A stretch of DNA of 64,000 nt from Drosophila pseudoobscura (lineage: Eukaryota > Arthropoda > Insecta > Diptera > Drosophilidae), in the NCBI RefSeq assembly GCF_009870125.1, contig NC_046679.1, positions 5,208,001 through 5,272,000 on the forward strand. Reading direction: 5' to 3'. How positions within the stretch are numbered: the stretch's first letter is position 1; the number at the start of each line of letters is the position of its first letter. Both the position numbers and the translations under genes were made by a program. The notes below the pieces were generated by a model, which saw only the letters and a program-made list of their open reading frames with translations, was not told the origin of the DNA and did not search any database. This document shows positions 35,301 to 50,300 of this stretch, one piece after another.

Positions 35301-38300
35301 GGTTGTCCGTGCGGATTTCATAATTCAATTAATGTTTCTTCTTTTTTGGCCTAAACAACGTGTTAATTTATGTTCTATTTCTAATGTTTAAAAAGAGCTT
35401 GTCTGCTTTCATTCAACTTCGATATGTCTTGAGAGGAGAGGTGCCATAAATAGCATTTGGGGTTTTTCTTGGGCACGGTGTGGCGTGTGTCGGATCACGT
35501 AGATAATGAAGTTGCTGCTGTCAGAAATGGACGGCCGCAAAATCTCTCCCTTAACAAAGTGGGGGAAAATGTGGACAAAATTAATTTTACAGCCGGCTAA
35601 TTGTGCATATCTGTTAAACATAAATTTTGCGCGAAAACAACAGACAACTCAATTAATCTTTGGGTTCGACCACAGAAAATGTATTTCATTTTGGGCAATA
35701 TGCCCGAAACTGTCGGCTCGACTCTGGCCGACTCTTTCAATCCAATCCCCAATGATGTGCATTGTTGTTGGGCCCTGTCAGGTCCCATGATTCTGGCTAT
35801 GTATTTATGAGGTTTCATTTCTCAACCTGTCAACATGAGCGACACGTGAATGGACTCGACACTCTACATACTTACAATCCCCCGTTGCCCGTTGTCCGTT
35901 GCCCGCTCCCCGTTTCCCCCGACTTCCCCCGACTCCCACGCTGAAAGATACAATTTTTTAAGCAAGTGCAAAGTATATGCTGCAAGTGGGGTTAGGAAAA
36001 TTGTTGTTAAATTAGCAATTATTCAAAGATTAATTAATACTTTTTGGCAAAATATGTGGTGCTCAAGCGAGTGGTTCTACGAGTATTCAGTATTTTTGTC
36101 TGGAACTGTTTTGTTTTTGGCTTTTTTTCTCGTGTTAAGTGCGTTCAATAGTCAATTACAAAATACAATTACACAGTCAATCAATCAGTCACACACAAAC
36201 AACTTACATAGACTAAGGGCTGGCTGGCTGACAAACAAAAGAAGCATTAAACAATTGAATTGAATAATTTGTTCATTAAATGCATAATATGTAAAACAAA
36301 GCGCAATTTGCAATTTAGCATAGCAGAAATAATTTTGAGAACGAAATAATTTTCATGCAATTAATTTTAGAATTTCTTTGCGAAGAGATTTCTTTTTTTG
36401 TTTTGAAATTTTGTATTCTACTATTTTCTTTTAGGTTTTTTTTGTTTGTTTTCTTTTTTTTATTTGTGGTTGTCATGTTTTACAATGTTGCACTTAAATC
36501 GTACTCTTTGTTTTCCTCTCTTTGCCTGGACTTGAGCTCTCTTAATCGTATGTAAAAATTGTTTGCGTGTTTTTCTTTTCTTTCTGTTTGAGGGAATTTT
36601 TAACAAATATATATCCAAACAATTTGCTTGGGGGTGTGGTGTGGGGCGGGGGATGCACGAACACACAAACACAAAACAATGACTAGGACATTATGTATAC
36701 ATTGATGACGTATTGTATCTATAGATCTACGAGTATATGTGACTAGAGAAACGATTCGACGATATATAGATAAACTTTATAATAATTGCTAATTTTCAAC
36801 AGTTCCCAGCTCTGACTAGATCTGGCTCTGGCTTTGACTGTGTCTGGTTTTAGAGTGTTTTAAATGATGTTTTGATGTTCAGGCTACCTTGATGGAGAAG
36901 CTGCCGTTGGGTATGTCTTTGCCGCCGAACTTCACATTGATGTCGTAGTCCCCGGGATCGTTCAGGGCGTACAGTATATCGAAGAAGCCGTCCTTCTCGA
37001 CCACATCAATGCCCACGATTTCGCTAAATCGAAATAATCCAATCGAATATTTTAAACTACTTAGGCACGTAGAGGGGGAATGGGGATTCTGCTTACCTGC
37101 CCTCCTTGTTGGTGATCTTGCAGGTGACGGCTCCATTGCCGGCCTCCCGTGCATCCACCTTCAGGTGCGATTGACTGCCCGAGGGCTGTATCTTGGGCGC
37201 CTGCTCCACCAGCTTGCACTTCTTGGCCTCGCCAGTGGGGAATGCTTCGAGTTTGAAGGGCGAGCCCTCGATCTCCTTGTCGCCGTACTTGATGCTGCAC
37301 TGATAGGTGCCGCATTCGTCGGGCACAAACGACACCACATAGGTGCCAGTGGCCACCTCCTCCAGGCGTGGCTGCATGGGCTTGCCCTTGGGATTCTTGA
37401 TGGCCACATTGATGTCCGCCTGGCCGGCCTGCTTTGTGTCGATCTCGAATTCGGCGGGCAGCGAGGCGGGTGTCTTCTTCTTCTCATTGACACCCTTCAC
37501 CTTGACCTTGGTGGCCTCCGACTTGGGGAAGACTGTCATCACAAATGGACTGAGTGGAGATGGAAGATTGAAATGGGGATGGGGTACGAGGCAGGGATCA
37601 TGATGGACTCACCTGCATGGCACCTCCACCTCGGAGAACTTCACCTGGCACGTGAGCACAGAGCCCGCCTTTGGCGGGACATAGTGGACCGCGTAAATGC
37701 AATTGCCCTTGTCCTCGACGCGCAGATTGTCAACGGGTATGCCCTCGGAGTTGGTCAGCTTGACGGCGATGCGGCCAGGACCAGCCTCGCCCACATCCAC
37801 ATTGAAGAAGGTCGGCACACTCTCGCGCACCTGGCCGTGCTCGATGCCCGGCCCGTACACCTTCACCTTGCTGGGATCGACGGTCTCCTCGACGAGCACG
37901 CGGAACGGCGAGCCGGGTATGTGCTTGTCCGCAAATCGAATGGTGATGTCGTACTCCCCCGGATCGGTGGCCAAATAGTCCACATCGCAGCTGCCGTCGC
38001 GATTGTCCGTGCAGGTCATCTTCGCCTCGGAGGGCCCCTCAATGGCCAGCGACAGGCCACCGTTGCCGGCGCCCTTGGTCTCCACGGTGAACTTGTTCTT
38101 CTGGTTGGTCAGACCCTTCTCCAAACCAGGGCCGTAGGCCTTGCAGCGCGCCGGATCACAGCCGCTCTTCACATTCACCACGAAGGGGGAGCCCGGCACT
38201 GGTATGTTGTCGTACATCAGCTCAATGGTGTGGCGACCAGCCTCGAAGGGCGTGTACATGATGCGGAAGATGTCGTCGGTGGGTCCCTGGACGATCTTGC

Positions 38301-41300
38301 TGGGCAGCACATGGCCCATGGGATCGAAAATGGCGCAGGATAGCTTTCCAGAGTCAATGTTGCTGCTCACCTTGCTCATGTCCACCATAAAGTCTGTGGC
38401 GGCATTCATGATGACACCTGATCGGAATACAGAACTAAGGATTAGCGAGGGGCAGCAGTGGAAGGCATTGCTATCCAACATCAAGGCACAACATCAACAA
38501 GATTACGATGCAATTAGTGTATCAAATGCGTTTAGTTATTACAAAAAGAAGAGAAAACAAACAATCAATAAGGACAACAGTAATGCAAAACGGGCGGAGG
38601 CGAGGCTTGGCGATTGCTGGGTAGTAGAGGCTTTAGATTGGAGGATTAGATTGGCGGCGGCAACACTCGGAACTGCAACTGGAACTCCTCTTCATAGCCT
38701 ACCATGCGGCTGGATGCCGATGCCGCTCACGCGTGTATTCTTCAGATTCGGCACGGGCACAATCATCGGCTGGAATGGCGATCCATTGATGTGCCGATCA
38801 TTGAACGTTATGTTGACGGTATAGTCCCCGGATTCGGTGGGCAGGTAGGCCACATTGCAGGTGCCGTCTCCATTGTCACGGCAGTTTATGGCCGCCTCGC
38901 AGGGCCCCTCAACGGTCACGCCCAGACCTCCTTGGCCGGCACCGCGCGTATCGATCATGAACTCCGCCGGCTGACCCACAATGCCGCGCTCTAGACCCGG
39001 GCCAAAGGCCTGCACTTTGTTGGAATCGCTGCCCGTGAGGCACTGCAGCCGGAATGGACGCGGCGTAATGGGTGTGCCGCCAAAGCAAATGCTCAACAGA
39101 TACTCCCCCAGCTGGGTGGGTGTAAAGTTTACCAGAAATCCCTCGGCTGTGGGTATTATGTGGGCCTTGACCCGATTCCCCGAGGGGCTGGTGATGGTCA
39201 CCGCCAGATCCGCCTTGGGCAGCCCGTGGGTGATGATGCGGAACTGCTGCAAACTGTTCAGGGGCGCGGCTTTTGTGGGGGATGAATGAAATGACTTGGA
39301 CTTAGACCATGATGCACTCACGACGGGCACTTGTATATAGAAAAGAGTCACAGAGGGAATAGGGATGGCTACTTACTGGGCTCGAGTCCGTCCACCTTGA
39401 TCTTGGACACATCCACTGTCTGTTCCACGACCACCTTCTGGCCGAGGGGCACGCGCTGGCCCCCGTATGTCATGGTCGTGGTGTAGGCTCCCTTGGCTGG
39501 CGGCATAACCTCCACCGAGTAGGTGCTGTCCTCGTTATCGATGATCCTGCAGGGCACCTCGATCTTGGTCTCCTCGTGGATGATCTTCACCTTCAGCTCG
39601 GCCTCGCCCGCCTCCCGGGCATCCACATTGAAGTGGGTGGGAACGTTGGGGCGCACTCCTGGCTGCAGCCAGGGACCAAATGCCTGCACCTTGGCAGCAT
39701 CTACAGGGACGCCCACGTACACACGATGCGGGGAGTTGGGCGTGGAAACGCCTCCATAGTTGACTGGAAAATCAAAAAAAAATTTCATCAATAAGGAACC
39801 AGAAAGAGCGATGTGTAGAGATGGGACCCACCTTCCACCGTGTGTGGCACCCCAGAGATGGGCGTGTAGGTGGCCTTCTTGCTGCCATCGGGATTGCTGG
39901 CCAACTGCACGGGCAACTTTGTGCCGTAGACATCCTGCACGACAACGTCCAAGGGAGCATTACCCGCCTTGCTAGTGTCCACATCGAAGCTGGTCGGCTG
40001 GCTGATGGTCACGCCATTCTTCTCGAGGCCCGGCCCCGAGGCCTTCACCAGCTCCGGATGGAAGTCGGTGCGTGGCAGGATCTGGGCAATGAACGGCGAC
40101 TTGGGTATGTCCTCGTTGTCGCACAGGATGTGGACGGCATACTCGCCCACGGCAGTCGGGTGATACTTGACGAGTGCGGAGCCATCGCCATTGTCGTGGC
40201 ACTCGATCTCCGCCTGCGAGGGGCCGGCCACAGTGAATCCGAGGGCGCCCGTCTCGCCATTGGTCTCCACCACAAAGGCGGCCGGATAGCCAATGACGCC
40301 ACTGCTCAGTCCCGGCCCATAGGCCACAATAGAGGACTCCTTCTTGGGCCCGACCTTTACCTCGAACGGGGACTTGGGCACTTCCTGCCCGGCAAAGGTC
40401 ACCATGATCACGTACCGCCCCTCCTTGGTGGGGTAGTAGTGGCAGTCGTAGGTGTTGCCATCGACCTTTGATTGCATGACGTTCTGGTTCATGCCACCGG
40501 GCCCAATGACGCGCACCTCGGGCACACCCTCGCCGGCACCCTCGGTGTGGATCTTGAAGTCGGCATCGTCCCCAACACGCACGCCCGTGGCCTGGAGGCC
40601 GCGTCCGGAGGCGCGCACCTTGCGGGCATCCGACAGCGGCGCCACCTTCACGGGGAACGGACTGTTCGGGATAGCAGTGCCCGCATAGAACACATTAATG
40701 GAGTGCAGGCCCTGCAGGGCAGTCACGTATTCGCAGCGCCAAGTATCGTTCTCCAACTGGCGCACCTTGGCTGCCACCGAGGTCTTGTGGTTGGCCGGAT
40801 CGATGATGATCACCTCGGGCACTCCGCGACCCGCGTCCTTGGCGAGGATGTCGAAGAATGTGGGCTTCTTAATGGTCACTCCCGTGGGCTGGATGCCGGG
40901 TCCGGTTACCTTCACCTTTGAGGCATCGCCGGCATGTCCCTCCACCTTCACGGGGAACGGAGACTTGGGTATGTCGCGGCCAGAGAACTGAACGGTCACC
41001 TTGTGCGGTCCCTCGGCCTTGGGTATGTACGAGACCGTGTATGTGAGATTCTTGTCATTGTTGAAGCGCACATCGGCCTTTTCGATCTCTCCGTTAGGTC
41101 CCTCGATGTCCACATCGACAACACCTGTGCAAATACAATATGAGAGTAAGTGGAGGGATCTTTGGTATCCACATTCACGAGATTCCTTACCCTTGCCAGC
41201 GGAGAAGGTTTCCACTGTGAAATTGGCTGGGGCACCAACCACAGGACCAATTGGCTCAATTCCAGGACCATAGGCACGCACTCTGTGAAAAGGAGAAGCG

Positions 41301-44300
41301 GATAAGATTCATTTAGAGGACAGGACAGCAAAACGTTAAGCTTTATACAGCCAATTATGATACAAAGAGGATAAAACATTTAATTCTCGCAGACAGCCCA
41401 GAGCAGAGTTTTTCATGCGGCGACTCTAATTAGCTTCATTATCACAATGGCAATCACACTGCTTTTTACAATAAGCTGGATCCATAAATAATACAAAAAC
41501 TAACTATTTTTAGCAACAATAGCAGCAAGATAGCGCAAAGAAATTTGAAATTTTTTGAATCTCGATAGACTGCAGTGGCGTCGTCACGGATCACAGCGGT
41601 CATTTGTGGTACTAAGAATATCGAATGTAGAATGTACATTTTCTACAACATGACATGTATGTAAAAAAAATTAATATAAAGATGTCGTGTAATAAATATA
41701 TTTACATGTAGGCTACACGATTTCGATGATTTTAAAATTTTCCGATAATTTCGATCGATAGAAGAGAAATTTGAATGTTTAAATATAAAATGCTGGGAAA
41801 AAACGTTATATAAATCTGGTTTCACATGATTATTAAGCAATTAAAGAAAATAAAGTTTATAGCTTAATTTGTACCATTTTACAGATCTTTAACATATGTA
41901 GATAAAACCACGGTTGCCACACAAATAGTGCACGTACATTTATTGCCTGCTTTCTCCCATACGGTCTCAATCTGATAAAAAATGTTAAATTTAAACCAAA
42001 AAAGGCGGCAAAAACACCAGTTTTGGACGAAAAATCGTCTAATGTGGCAACCGTGGATATAGCCTACTAGAATTCGTTGCAATTGAAGCAAATCAAGAAC
42101 ATGTGATGGACGTTTCAGGCGGTTTCAGTTAACAGAGCAGCAAATCCAATCTGAAATTATATCCGCTTTGGCCAAGAAATATGCGTTTAGTGAGCGCTAA
42201 TTGAAGCCAACAAAAGCCGCCAGCGAGAGCAAGAACGAGCGCGAGCAAGAGCAAGAACAAACAGGAAAGCAGCAGTCAGCGGGTAGCAGGCAGCCTGCCT
42301 GTCAGCCAGCGTTGAAGTATCCATTAGATACGCATCGCTCAAGGCTAGAGCTCAGAGCCGGCAACGGCAACAGCAACAGAAGTAACCGAAAATAAGACAA
42401 ACTGCCAGCCGAACATTTAAATCAAAATCAAAAACAGAAATCATCGAAAGCAAAAATTAAAAAAAAAAAACACAGAAAAAAGGAAGCCGGCGAATGAAAA
42501 ACCAAAAACGGAACGAGAAAGAACGTTGGGGCCAAAAGAAGAAGGCCGAAACGGAACGAGAAGAGAGGTGGAGAGGGCATGCCGAAAACTTACCGCGGCG
42601 GAGGAATGCTGAGTTTTGCATTTTTTGAGGCATTTTAATAAAAATACAAGGTACGAGTAGTAGATATATACACAGATATATATAGGGAAGGGAGAACAAG
42701 AACAATATCCAAAAAATACATTAAAAGGTTGCCCAAAAAAAGAGAAAGAGAGAGAGAGAGAGAGAAAGGAAGAAAGACAGAGAAGAGTGTTTGAAAATCG
42801 AGATTAGATTAGAATCGGAATAAATGCATAAGCCGAAGGGAAATACAACTTCAAATTGAAATACAATTGAGACGGAGAGAGGGGGAGAGAGAGTATTACA
42901 ACAAGAGACAGATATATGTATATTCAATTAGAGACATGCCCCACTCACCTGTTGGGGTTCGTCTTGGGCCTCAGTGGTGCTCCCGTCTTCAGCTTGGAGT
43001 TGGGATACTGCGACAAGTACGTCATCATGGACTGCTCGTCGACATTGGGATTGACCAGCTCCTCGGGCTTGATCAGCTGACGGACATTCAACCAATCGTC
43101 GGCCAGACCCATGGCCTCCGATGCATTCTGGACAGCATCCTTCGAGTCCCACATCTCCCAGTCGGGGCACAGACCCGGGGCACAGGCATCAACCAAAGCG
43201 CCCACCGCTTTGCCAGTGGTCCAGTCATTGGTGAAGTTATTGATGGGCAAATCGGGTATCTTGGCATGTATCCAGTTCAGTAGGCTGCAACACACAGAAC
43301 GACAAGAGTAAGATTAAGTGTCGACAGAGTCACTGGATGATCTCCACTTACCGCTGCTTGGGCGTCGGTCCGGAGCCGTTCAGCTGCTTCTCATCCTCGC
43401 CATCCCACATGGGCATCGATATCGAGTAGTGGAGAATGAGCGTCCATATCAGGCCCAGTATCAGTTTCAGCTTGCAGTCCACAATGTCCGAGGAGTCTGG
43501 AAAACAATGTGCAATGGAGTGGTTTGGAGTGGTTAAATCGGATTGAATGGCGGATAAACGGGAAGAACGGGACGAACGGCCACCGTTAACAGTGCTCAAA
43601 AGCCGTCGTAAGCCTAATGTATCTATTAATTGCCTTAACAACCGCTGTGGCTGCCACTGCAATTGCTGCTGGCATCTGTCAATGCCAACACTTTGCTGCC
43701 TGCCGTTCTGGTTGCTGGTTTCTGCTTGCTGGCTGCTTCTTGCTGCAAACCTGTTGCCATTCGACAAGCTGCCAATTATGTACAAAGATGTCCGCTAACT
43801 GTTACAGCCACTTTACCACTGCCTCCACCTCCTGCTCCTCCCCTTTTGCCGGTCAAGTTCAGGGCTGTTTATGCACGCCACACGCAACATGTCTGGCCGG
43901 TTTCTGTCTGGCCAAGTTTAAGGTCAGACACTCTTTGGACAAAAAGCATCGCTGCTCCGACTTCTTTTGTCATGCTAAACAATTCAAAATAGTCGAACGG
44001 AACGAAACGGGCCTTTCGTATGGGTTTATTGAACCGCCGCCCAACTTAAGAATGGACTCTTTCTTTATAGCCGTAACACCGCAAAGTGAAAGGCCTCGCA
44101 TCCCCGAGCATCAATCGGCCTAATTGCCTATCATAGTCCGCACTCTCGGACCCTCCTTGGACCCTCACTCGCGAATGCATTTGCCACGCACTGAACCATG
44201 GCATCGAATCGAATCGAATGGAATGCCATGTCCAACACACGGGGAAAGTTGCCGTAGGCCACAGAAAACACTGTTGGCAGTCGCTGGCAACAGAAGTGAC

Positions 44301-47300
44301 GACAAATCCAAGTACTTTAATGACTTACCACTAGATTTGGAACACTGTTTGCCCTATGTTTGCCCCCAAGTAGAGCTTTTCTGTGGCACACAAGGGGTAG
44401 CACATATTGTATTCGTGTAGAGATCGATCTATGAAGGGTCTAGCTTTCTGTTGGATTACCAGGAGGTATCGAATAATACGTTCAGACTGGACCCGGAATA
44501 AAAGATATTGTATCTAAGTACAATTGTAGGCCTCTGTTGCAAAGAGTCTAATGCAGGTCCTTGCTTCCATTGCTTCAAGAAGGGAATGCCCCAGAATGCA
44601 AAAACATGCGTGACGATACTCACTTCGCGGATCAATTCGAACATCGTTAACTGCTTTTCAACCAAAAAAGCCCTGTCTGACGCTGGTCTAATGTATAGCC
44701 ATGGCTCTTCCTATCAAACCAATATAATCTTTATTGCATAACGATGACAGCTCCAATTTCCCCATGAATTATTGCTTACTCTCCCACTTGTAGGGTATCA
44801 TCTAGCCAAAACTGAAACACATGTGTACAATTTCTTAGAGAGCTTTTCGAGTACCAGAATATTTTTATCTTCTCTTATCTTTCGAGTTTTTTTTTTTGGT
44901 GCCGTTAAACGATTGCTGATACACTCGCCTGCGCCTCTCTACCACCCTCTCCACGCAAAAGCAATAACAGCTTTTTTTTAACTAAATTTGCAACTTGTCT
45001 TTGTTCAGTTTGTGTTTGTGGCTGGACATAGGAAACCGGCTGGATTGGTTGCTCGAACGGTGGCTGGCCTGGCCCCTAAAAGCCATCAAATTGTCAGACA
45101 TGGTCATGTGTACATTTGACCAGGTTTTAAATACGCTTTAACGCACGAACAAATGACAGATTAGCTGAATGCCTGCCTGCCAATCTGTATGCTCAGCCTG
45201 TTGACATATTTATGAAAAATTACATCGAATGGCAAGATTCAGCATTGACCGACGGCGAGTGCAACAACTCCATTCCATGCCACTCCATGGCATTCCATCC
45301 ATATTCGAGTCTGCTCCTCTGGCAGTTCCATTTGGCGAGTCGAAAGAAAGCCACAATTAAAACGGCAGATGGAAGATGGATAAATAAATAAATAGCTAGA
45401 AATGATTTGGCTAATTAGGCAGCAGTCGGTTGGCATGCCAATCTCCAAGACGGAGATGGGGACTCCAACTCTGGATGTGGCTCTGTGCTCTCTGTGCTAC
45501 CCAAACTGGTTGTCAACCCCAAAGTTTGCTTTTGGCACGACGGCGCGAACAAGAAAATGGGCTGTAAATTATTTAGAAATATGCTAATGTTCGTGTGGCA
45601 GCAGGCAGGAGATTCCATAACAGCGATAGGGAATGCAGACATCCCATCTCCAACTCCAGCTCCAAAGAGCCATACATATGCATAAGTGTGAAGAAAACTT
45701 CTGTGTGGAATCTCTGTGCGGGGCTTCCATAATATCTCTGCATATCATCCATATATGCAGACCCCGCCGCCTCCAGCATTAATCATGGGAACGAAAACAG
45801 TTCTTGGAAGCGAATTAATCTTTTTCTAGCGAAGATATGGCCCGATAAGATCTCGTTTAAATGGTACCATGATATCATCTAGTGCTTATAAAGATTATAT
45901 TCCAGTGAGAGAAAGGAGAGAATCCACAATTACAGTTGAAACGAATGGAGAAAATTATTCGGAGCATCCTCCGCCACAATCCATCATCATTTTGTTGTCA
46001 TTGTCCCAGGCCACGGCAATCGGATATGTCCACCCCGCCCATGTCCGATGCGACCTGTTGCCACAATGTATCCAATCGGCTTCTTTTTCTCGGCCGATGC
46101 CATGCCAAATGATGACTTGACATGATTTATATGCTCTGCAGATTGCCCCAAGAATTATTATGATGTTAAGTGCTGCAGACTGCAGTGGAAAAGTATTTAA
46201 CATTCAGATAAACAAGACTCCAGAGGGGCGCAGCCACTGCGGCTGCTGAGGCTGCAACTTCTCGGATTCTGGAGGCCACAGACCCGGCTCTGCCACAGCC
46301 AGCATTCAACCGGCTTTGGTCTGGGTCACAGCCGCCAGACACGTTCTTTGAGCGGCACGCGCATACCAGAGTCAGAGTCAGAGCCAGAGCCAGCGATAGA
46401 GCCAGAGCCCCAACCAGAGACCGAGTGCAATGTCTGTCTAGATTTTTCCGCAACGGAAAAACCAGTTTCCACTCGCATCCAGACTGGGAAGTCTTCGTCT
46501 AACTGTTGCGTGGCTAATTAAATTAGAGTCAGGGCAACAGGCAGGGCGGCATGTGGCATGTGGCAGGCTAAGCTTCAACTGCAATCTGCTTAGAAAGTTG
46601 GAGCCTGTCTTTGCAACTCCCTCTTGACACTTTAAGCCGCTTCAACATCCATTTTGGGGGATCTTTTCGATGTGGGTTGTGGGTTCGCTTTGTTTTCTTG
46701 CCCCACATTTGTGGCTCTCTGCGGTTGTCACTGACTCTGAAGTTTTGTCACTTCTTTTGGGGTTAATTGAGTCGGGTGTTTCTTTCTCGATCTCTCTCGG
46801 AATTTCTCTGGTTAATTTGAATAAATGACCGAGAAAAGCAGAGAGAGATTGCAGCCGTAGAGGCCACTAATCACGCTTATAATCTAATCAAAAATTTATT
46901 TGCCATTCCATCATTTCTATAGCTATTTCTATTTCCATTGAATGCATCAGAATCCAAGGGTTAGCTGCCAAATCGGTGACGTGTCTCAACTCCGTTTCGA
47001 TGGCGTCATGTCACGGCTTGCTGCAGAATGACTTATGATCACCGGATGAGTACGTGCTGACTGCATGCCTCTAGGTAGGGTTGGTGATCAATACCAGGCC
47101 TTCGGCATTTCTGAGCAATTCACCAACAATTCAACGGAAATTCAGGCTGATATTCGGGGGCTCTATGATTCATCTCAAGAGCGTGAGAGTTTGCCTTTAG
47201 GCAAATACGGTTATGTGGACTAAAGATACGCTAAATTATCAAAACATGTTGAGCAAAACGGAAGCTTGTTTACTACCGAATTTCTGCTTAATTTATCAAC

Positions 47301-50300
47301 ATTTCTTGTTTGCCTTTTTTTAAGAATTTTCTAGATAAGAAGTCGAGGGGGGTTTGGTTCTCTCCACACAAATATTTCTTAATTAGTTTTCAAATTTATT
47401 TGAACAAATAATTAACAAGCAATCGAAATTTGGGTCAAACGGGTAATGGGTGGCAGCCATTAAATAAAATTGTAGACATATTTACTGATTGACTCATCCC
47501 CCGACCCCCTTGGAAAATCTCAAATACTAGATGATGTTTGGTGTTGATTTCGGTATGAAAATGATGGCGTCATCAATAACAATCAATTGCCTGTGACAAA
47601 TTGAGACGCGACAGACTTTGAAGTTTTTCCTCGCTGGCAACAATACAATCCAAAACTTCGTTCCAGTCCCCAGATGTGTGTGGTGTGTGGATTGTATGAT
47701 GTCATGGGAAGTCCGCTCCGCTCTGAGCGACTTTATCTCTACCCAACACCGCTCACGTACGTATCACGAGTATTACGAGGCTTGTTCTTTTCTCCCTGTT
47801 TCGTATTTTTAATTTTTGTGTTTTTGTTTGCTTTTTTATTGCCCGAGTGCTGCTTTATTATTGTTTCTGTAGATCTTTTAGCGCAAACATTTGGCAGAAA
47901 AGATACTCGTACGATGGAAATCTACAAACCCTCGAGCTGAGGCTGGAGCTGCGTGGAGACCACACAATTTCGCGCTAATTCAATTGACAGCAAAAAAGCT
48001 CGAAAATAAAACCAAAGAAATAAAGAAACTGGGAAGTGAATTGTGGCTTTAGATTGGGGATTTGAGAGAGATACAGTGGAGGCCCAAGAAGCAGGAATGC
48101 CACTAAAGTTTTCCTCCAAAGACCGTTGAATTTCTCTTTTGGCAGCTTTCACTGTTCCAACGGGAAAACGCAACACACAACAGGAAGAGGTGCAGCCGTC
48201 GTCTCGTTAAATTAATTAAATATCTATTTCATTTCTTTTTTCCAAAATAATCGCCAAAATAACGCATCCATTATCTTGTTTCTTTTTTTGGCAAACATTT
48301 GACTTGGTGACAAACCCCATTTATAGCTAAAATTCCTGTGCCTGCGCAAAATTTAGTTAATGACTAACCTAAATAAGGGAGTGATTCATGCAACGCCTTG
48401 CGAAATTTTCGAGTGCTCGAATTTCGGGAATTTAAATCCTCAATATTCGCAGCGAACGTCAAAGTTTTTCGGCAGTCTATAGATATAGAATTTGCCTTAT
48501 CGAAGCGAAAGCGAAAGCCCCACCGCCATGCTGATTAGCTGTCAAAAATACCTTCCATGCGATTGTGGTGGAGAGTCGTTTAAGAAACTGTCTCTCGGGC
48601 GAACCCTCATTTCGTTTTGTTGATAAAAAAGAAAAGAAAATAAGAAAACGAGTATGGTATGTAAACATTTCTGTAAACATTATTTACCTAGCTGTCAATT
48701 ATTGACAAACGCGTTTTTTTTTCTGAAATACATATGTATGTGCCCCCAAGGTGCTTATCTTGTACATAAAGTAGTAGGCAGCCACTGAATGATCGTCTTT
48801 CTGTCTGCCTGCTTGGCACTCCAAGGCGGGAGGCGTGTTCTCGAAGATGGGACAAACAAAAAACCGAGTGGAAAAGTCTTATCAAAAGCGTCACGGGGTC
48901 ACTATTACAATGTGCTTGCTTGGAAATGTAATACCCGAGAGAATAATCTGTCCATTCGCTGAATGAATGAATGAATGCCTCTGCTCAATGACCGACTGAG
49001 GCACTGACTCATAAAACCCCGCTCATATCACATGCCACATCTGGTAGATCTCATTGAGGTTCTCTCTCAATCAATACAAATTAGCAGATGCAGCAGGTTT
49101 CTGGCATTGAGAGTCCCCGCTTGGATTCGGATTCTGCCACGCTCGTGATTTTGCAATGGCACTTAGTCTATGAATATGATAGCTCTATACGCTGGTATCT
49201 AATGAAATTAACCTTCCCATTTGTCCACGCTTCGTTGGTGCTCTCTTGTGGAAAAGTACATACATACATACTCGTATATCGAATTTATAGCCGAAAGTGT
49301 GAAATACAATAAAACAAAAGGGAAAGAAAGATTGCGATTGCTACTACATCGACGGATGGATGCCCTCTAAATGTCCAAGGGAAGTCCAAGGGTACATCTC
49401 TAGAGGCTAGAGAAGGGCTGTTTATCAGAGCATCAATATGCCGGGTCATGCACATGACATGCTTGGTGTTTCTCTTTTCAGAATTCGCTTGTGCGTCTCA
49501 ATATGGGAGCAAGGACGTTCCCACCGCTGATATGGTTTCAAGCTCGCTCTCAAATCGAGTATAGCTCGGTCGCATACTACAGCTGAGGTACTGCTAATAG
49601 CCAATTGCCAACACATACAGTCTTGAAATATGCATATGAGTCGTACAATCGCACAACGAAATGAAAGTAAAATCGCATTGAAGCTGGCGCTTTGAATAAA
49701 AGCCAGCAATGACATCATTTTTTGTGTGTTTTGTAGTCTGGAAGCGAATCGTGGAAGCATCCACGTTGGGGAGCTGTGTGTGGAATGCAGCAGCAAGCAT
49801 CCGAGAAGCATCTCCCACTCCACTCTTGCGGCGTTGGCGAGGCGCATCTTTGGTTGGATCTTCTATGCAAGCTTTGCAATTTTCAATGAAAAGAATTTCA
49901 ATTTGCATTATTAATTTATACAGTTAGTTGACTCATCCATGACCGCACTGGTTGTTGTGGTTAAAAACTATTAGAGATCCTAAACCATATCTCAAATTGC
50001 TCTTGGGCCCCGCCCCAACATTTCTACGCTAAAAGATAATCCGAAAATTCTGGGAAACAGATGCAAACAACACGATATGGCGATTTGGAATACAAATTTG
50101 ACTACTTACCAATGTTAACGATTTTGATGCCCTCATCCTGAAGGAATTTCAGGGCCACCGATACGTTCTCCAATTTCTGGCTGCGGAATGTTGGACGTTT
50201 GTTATACTTGGGCAAACGCTTCTGGGACAGCACCTCGAGGAGGGCGATCAGCCGCAGGCCATCGGACAGATCCGTTTCCAGATTGTTTATCGACCGATCG

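Noticed and set aside
37009-38343. 444-codon plus-strand ORF
   Set aside because: Runs antisense across several cher exons and introns, so it is a shadow of filamin coding bias.
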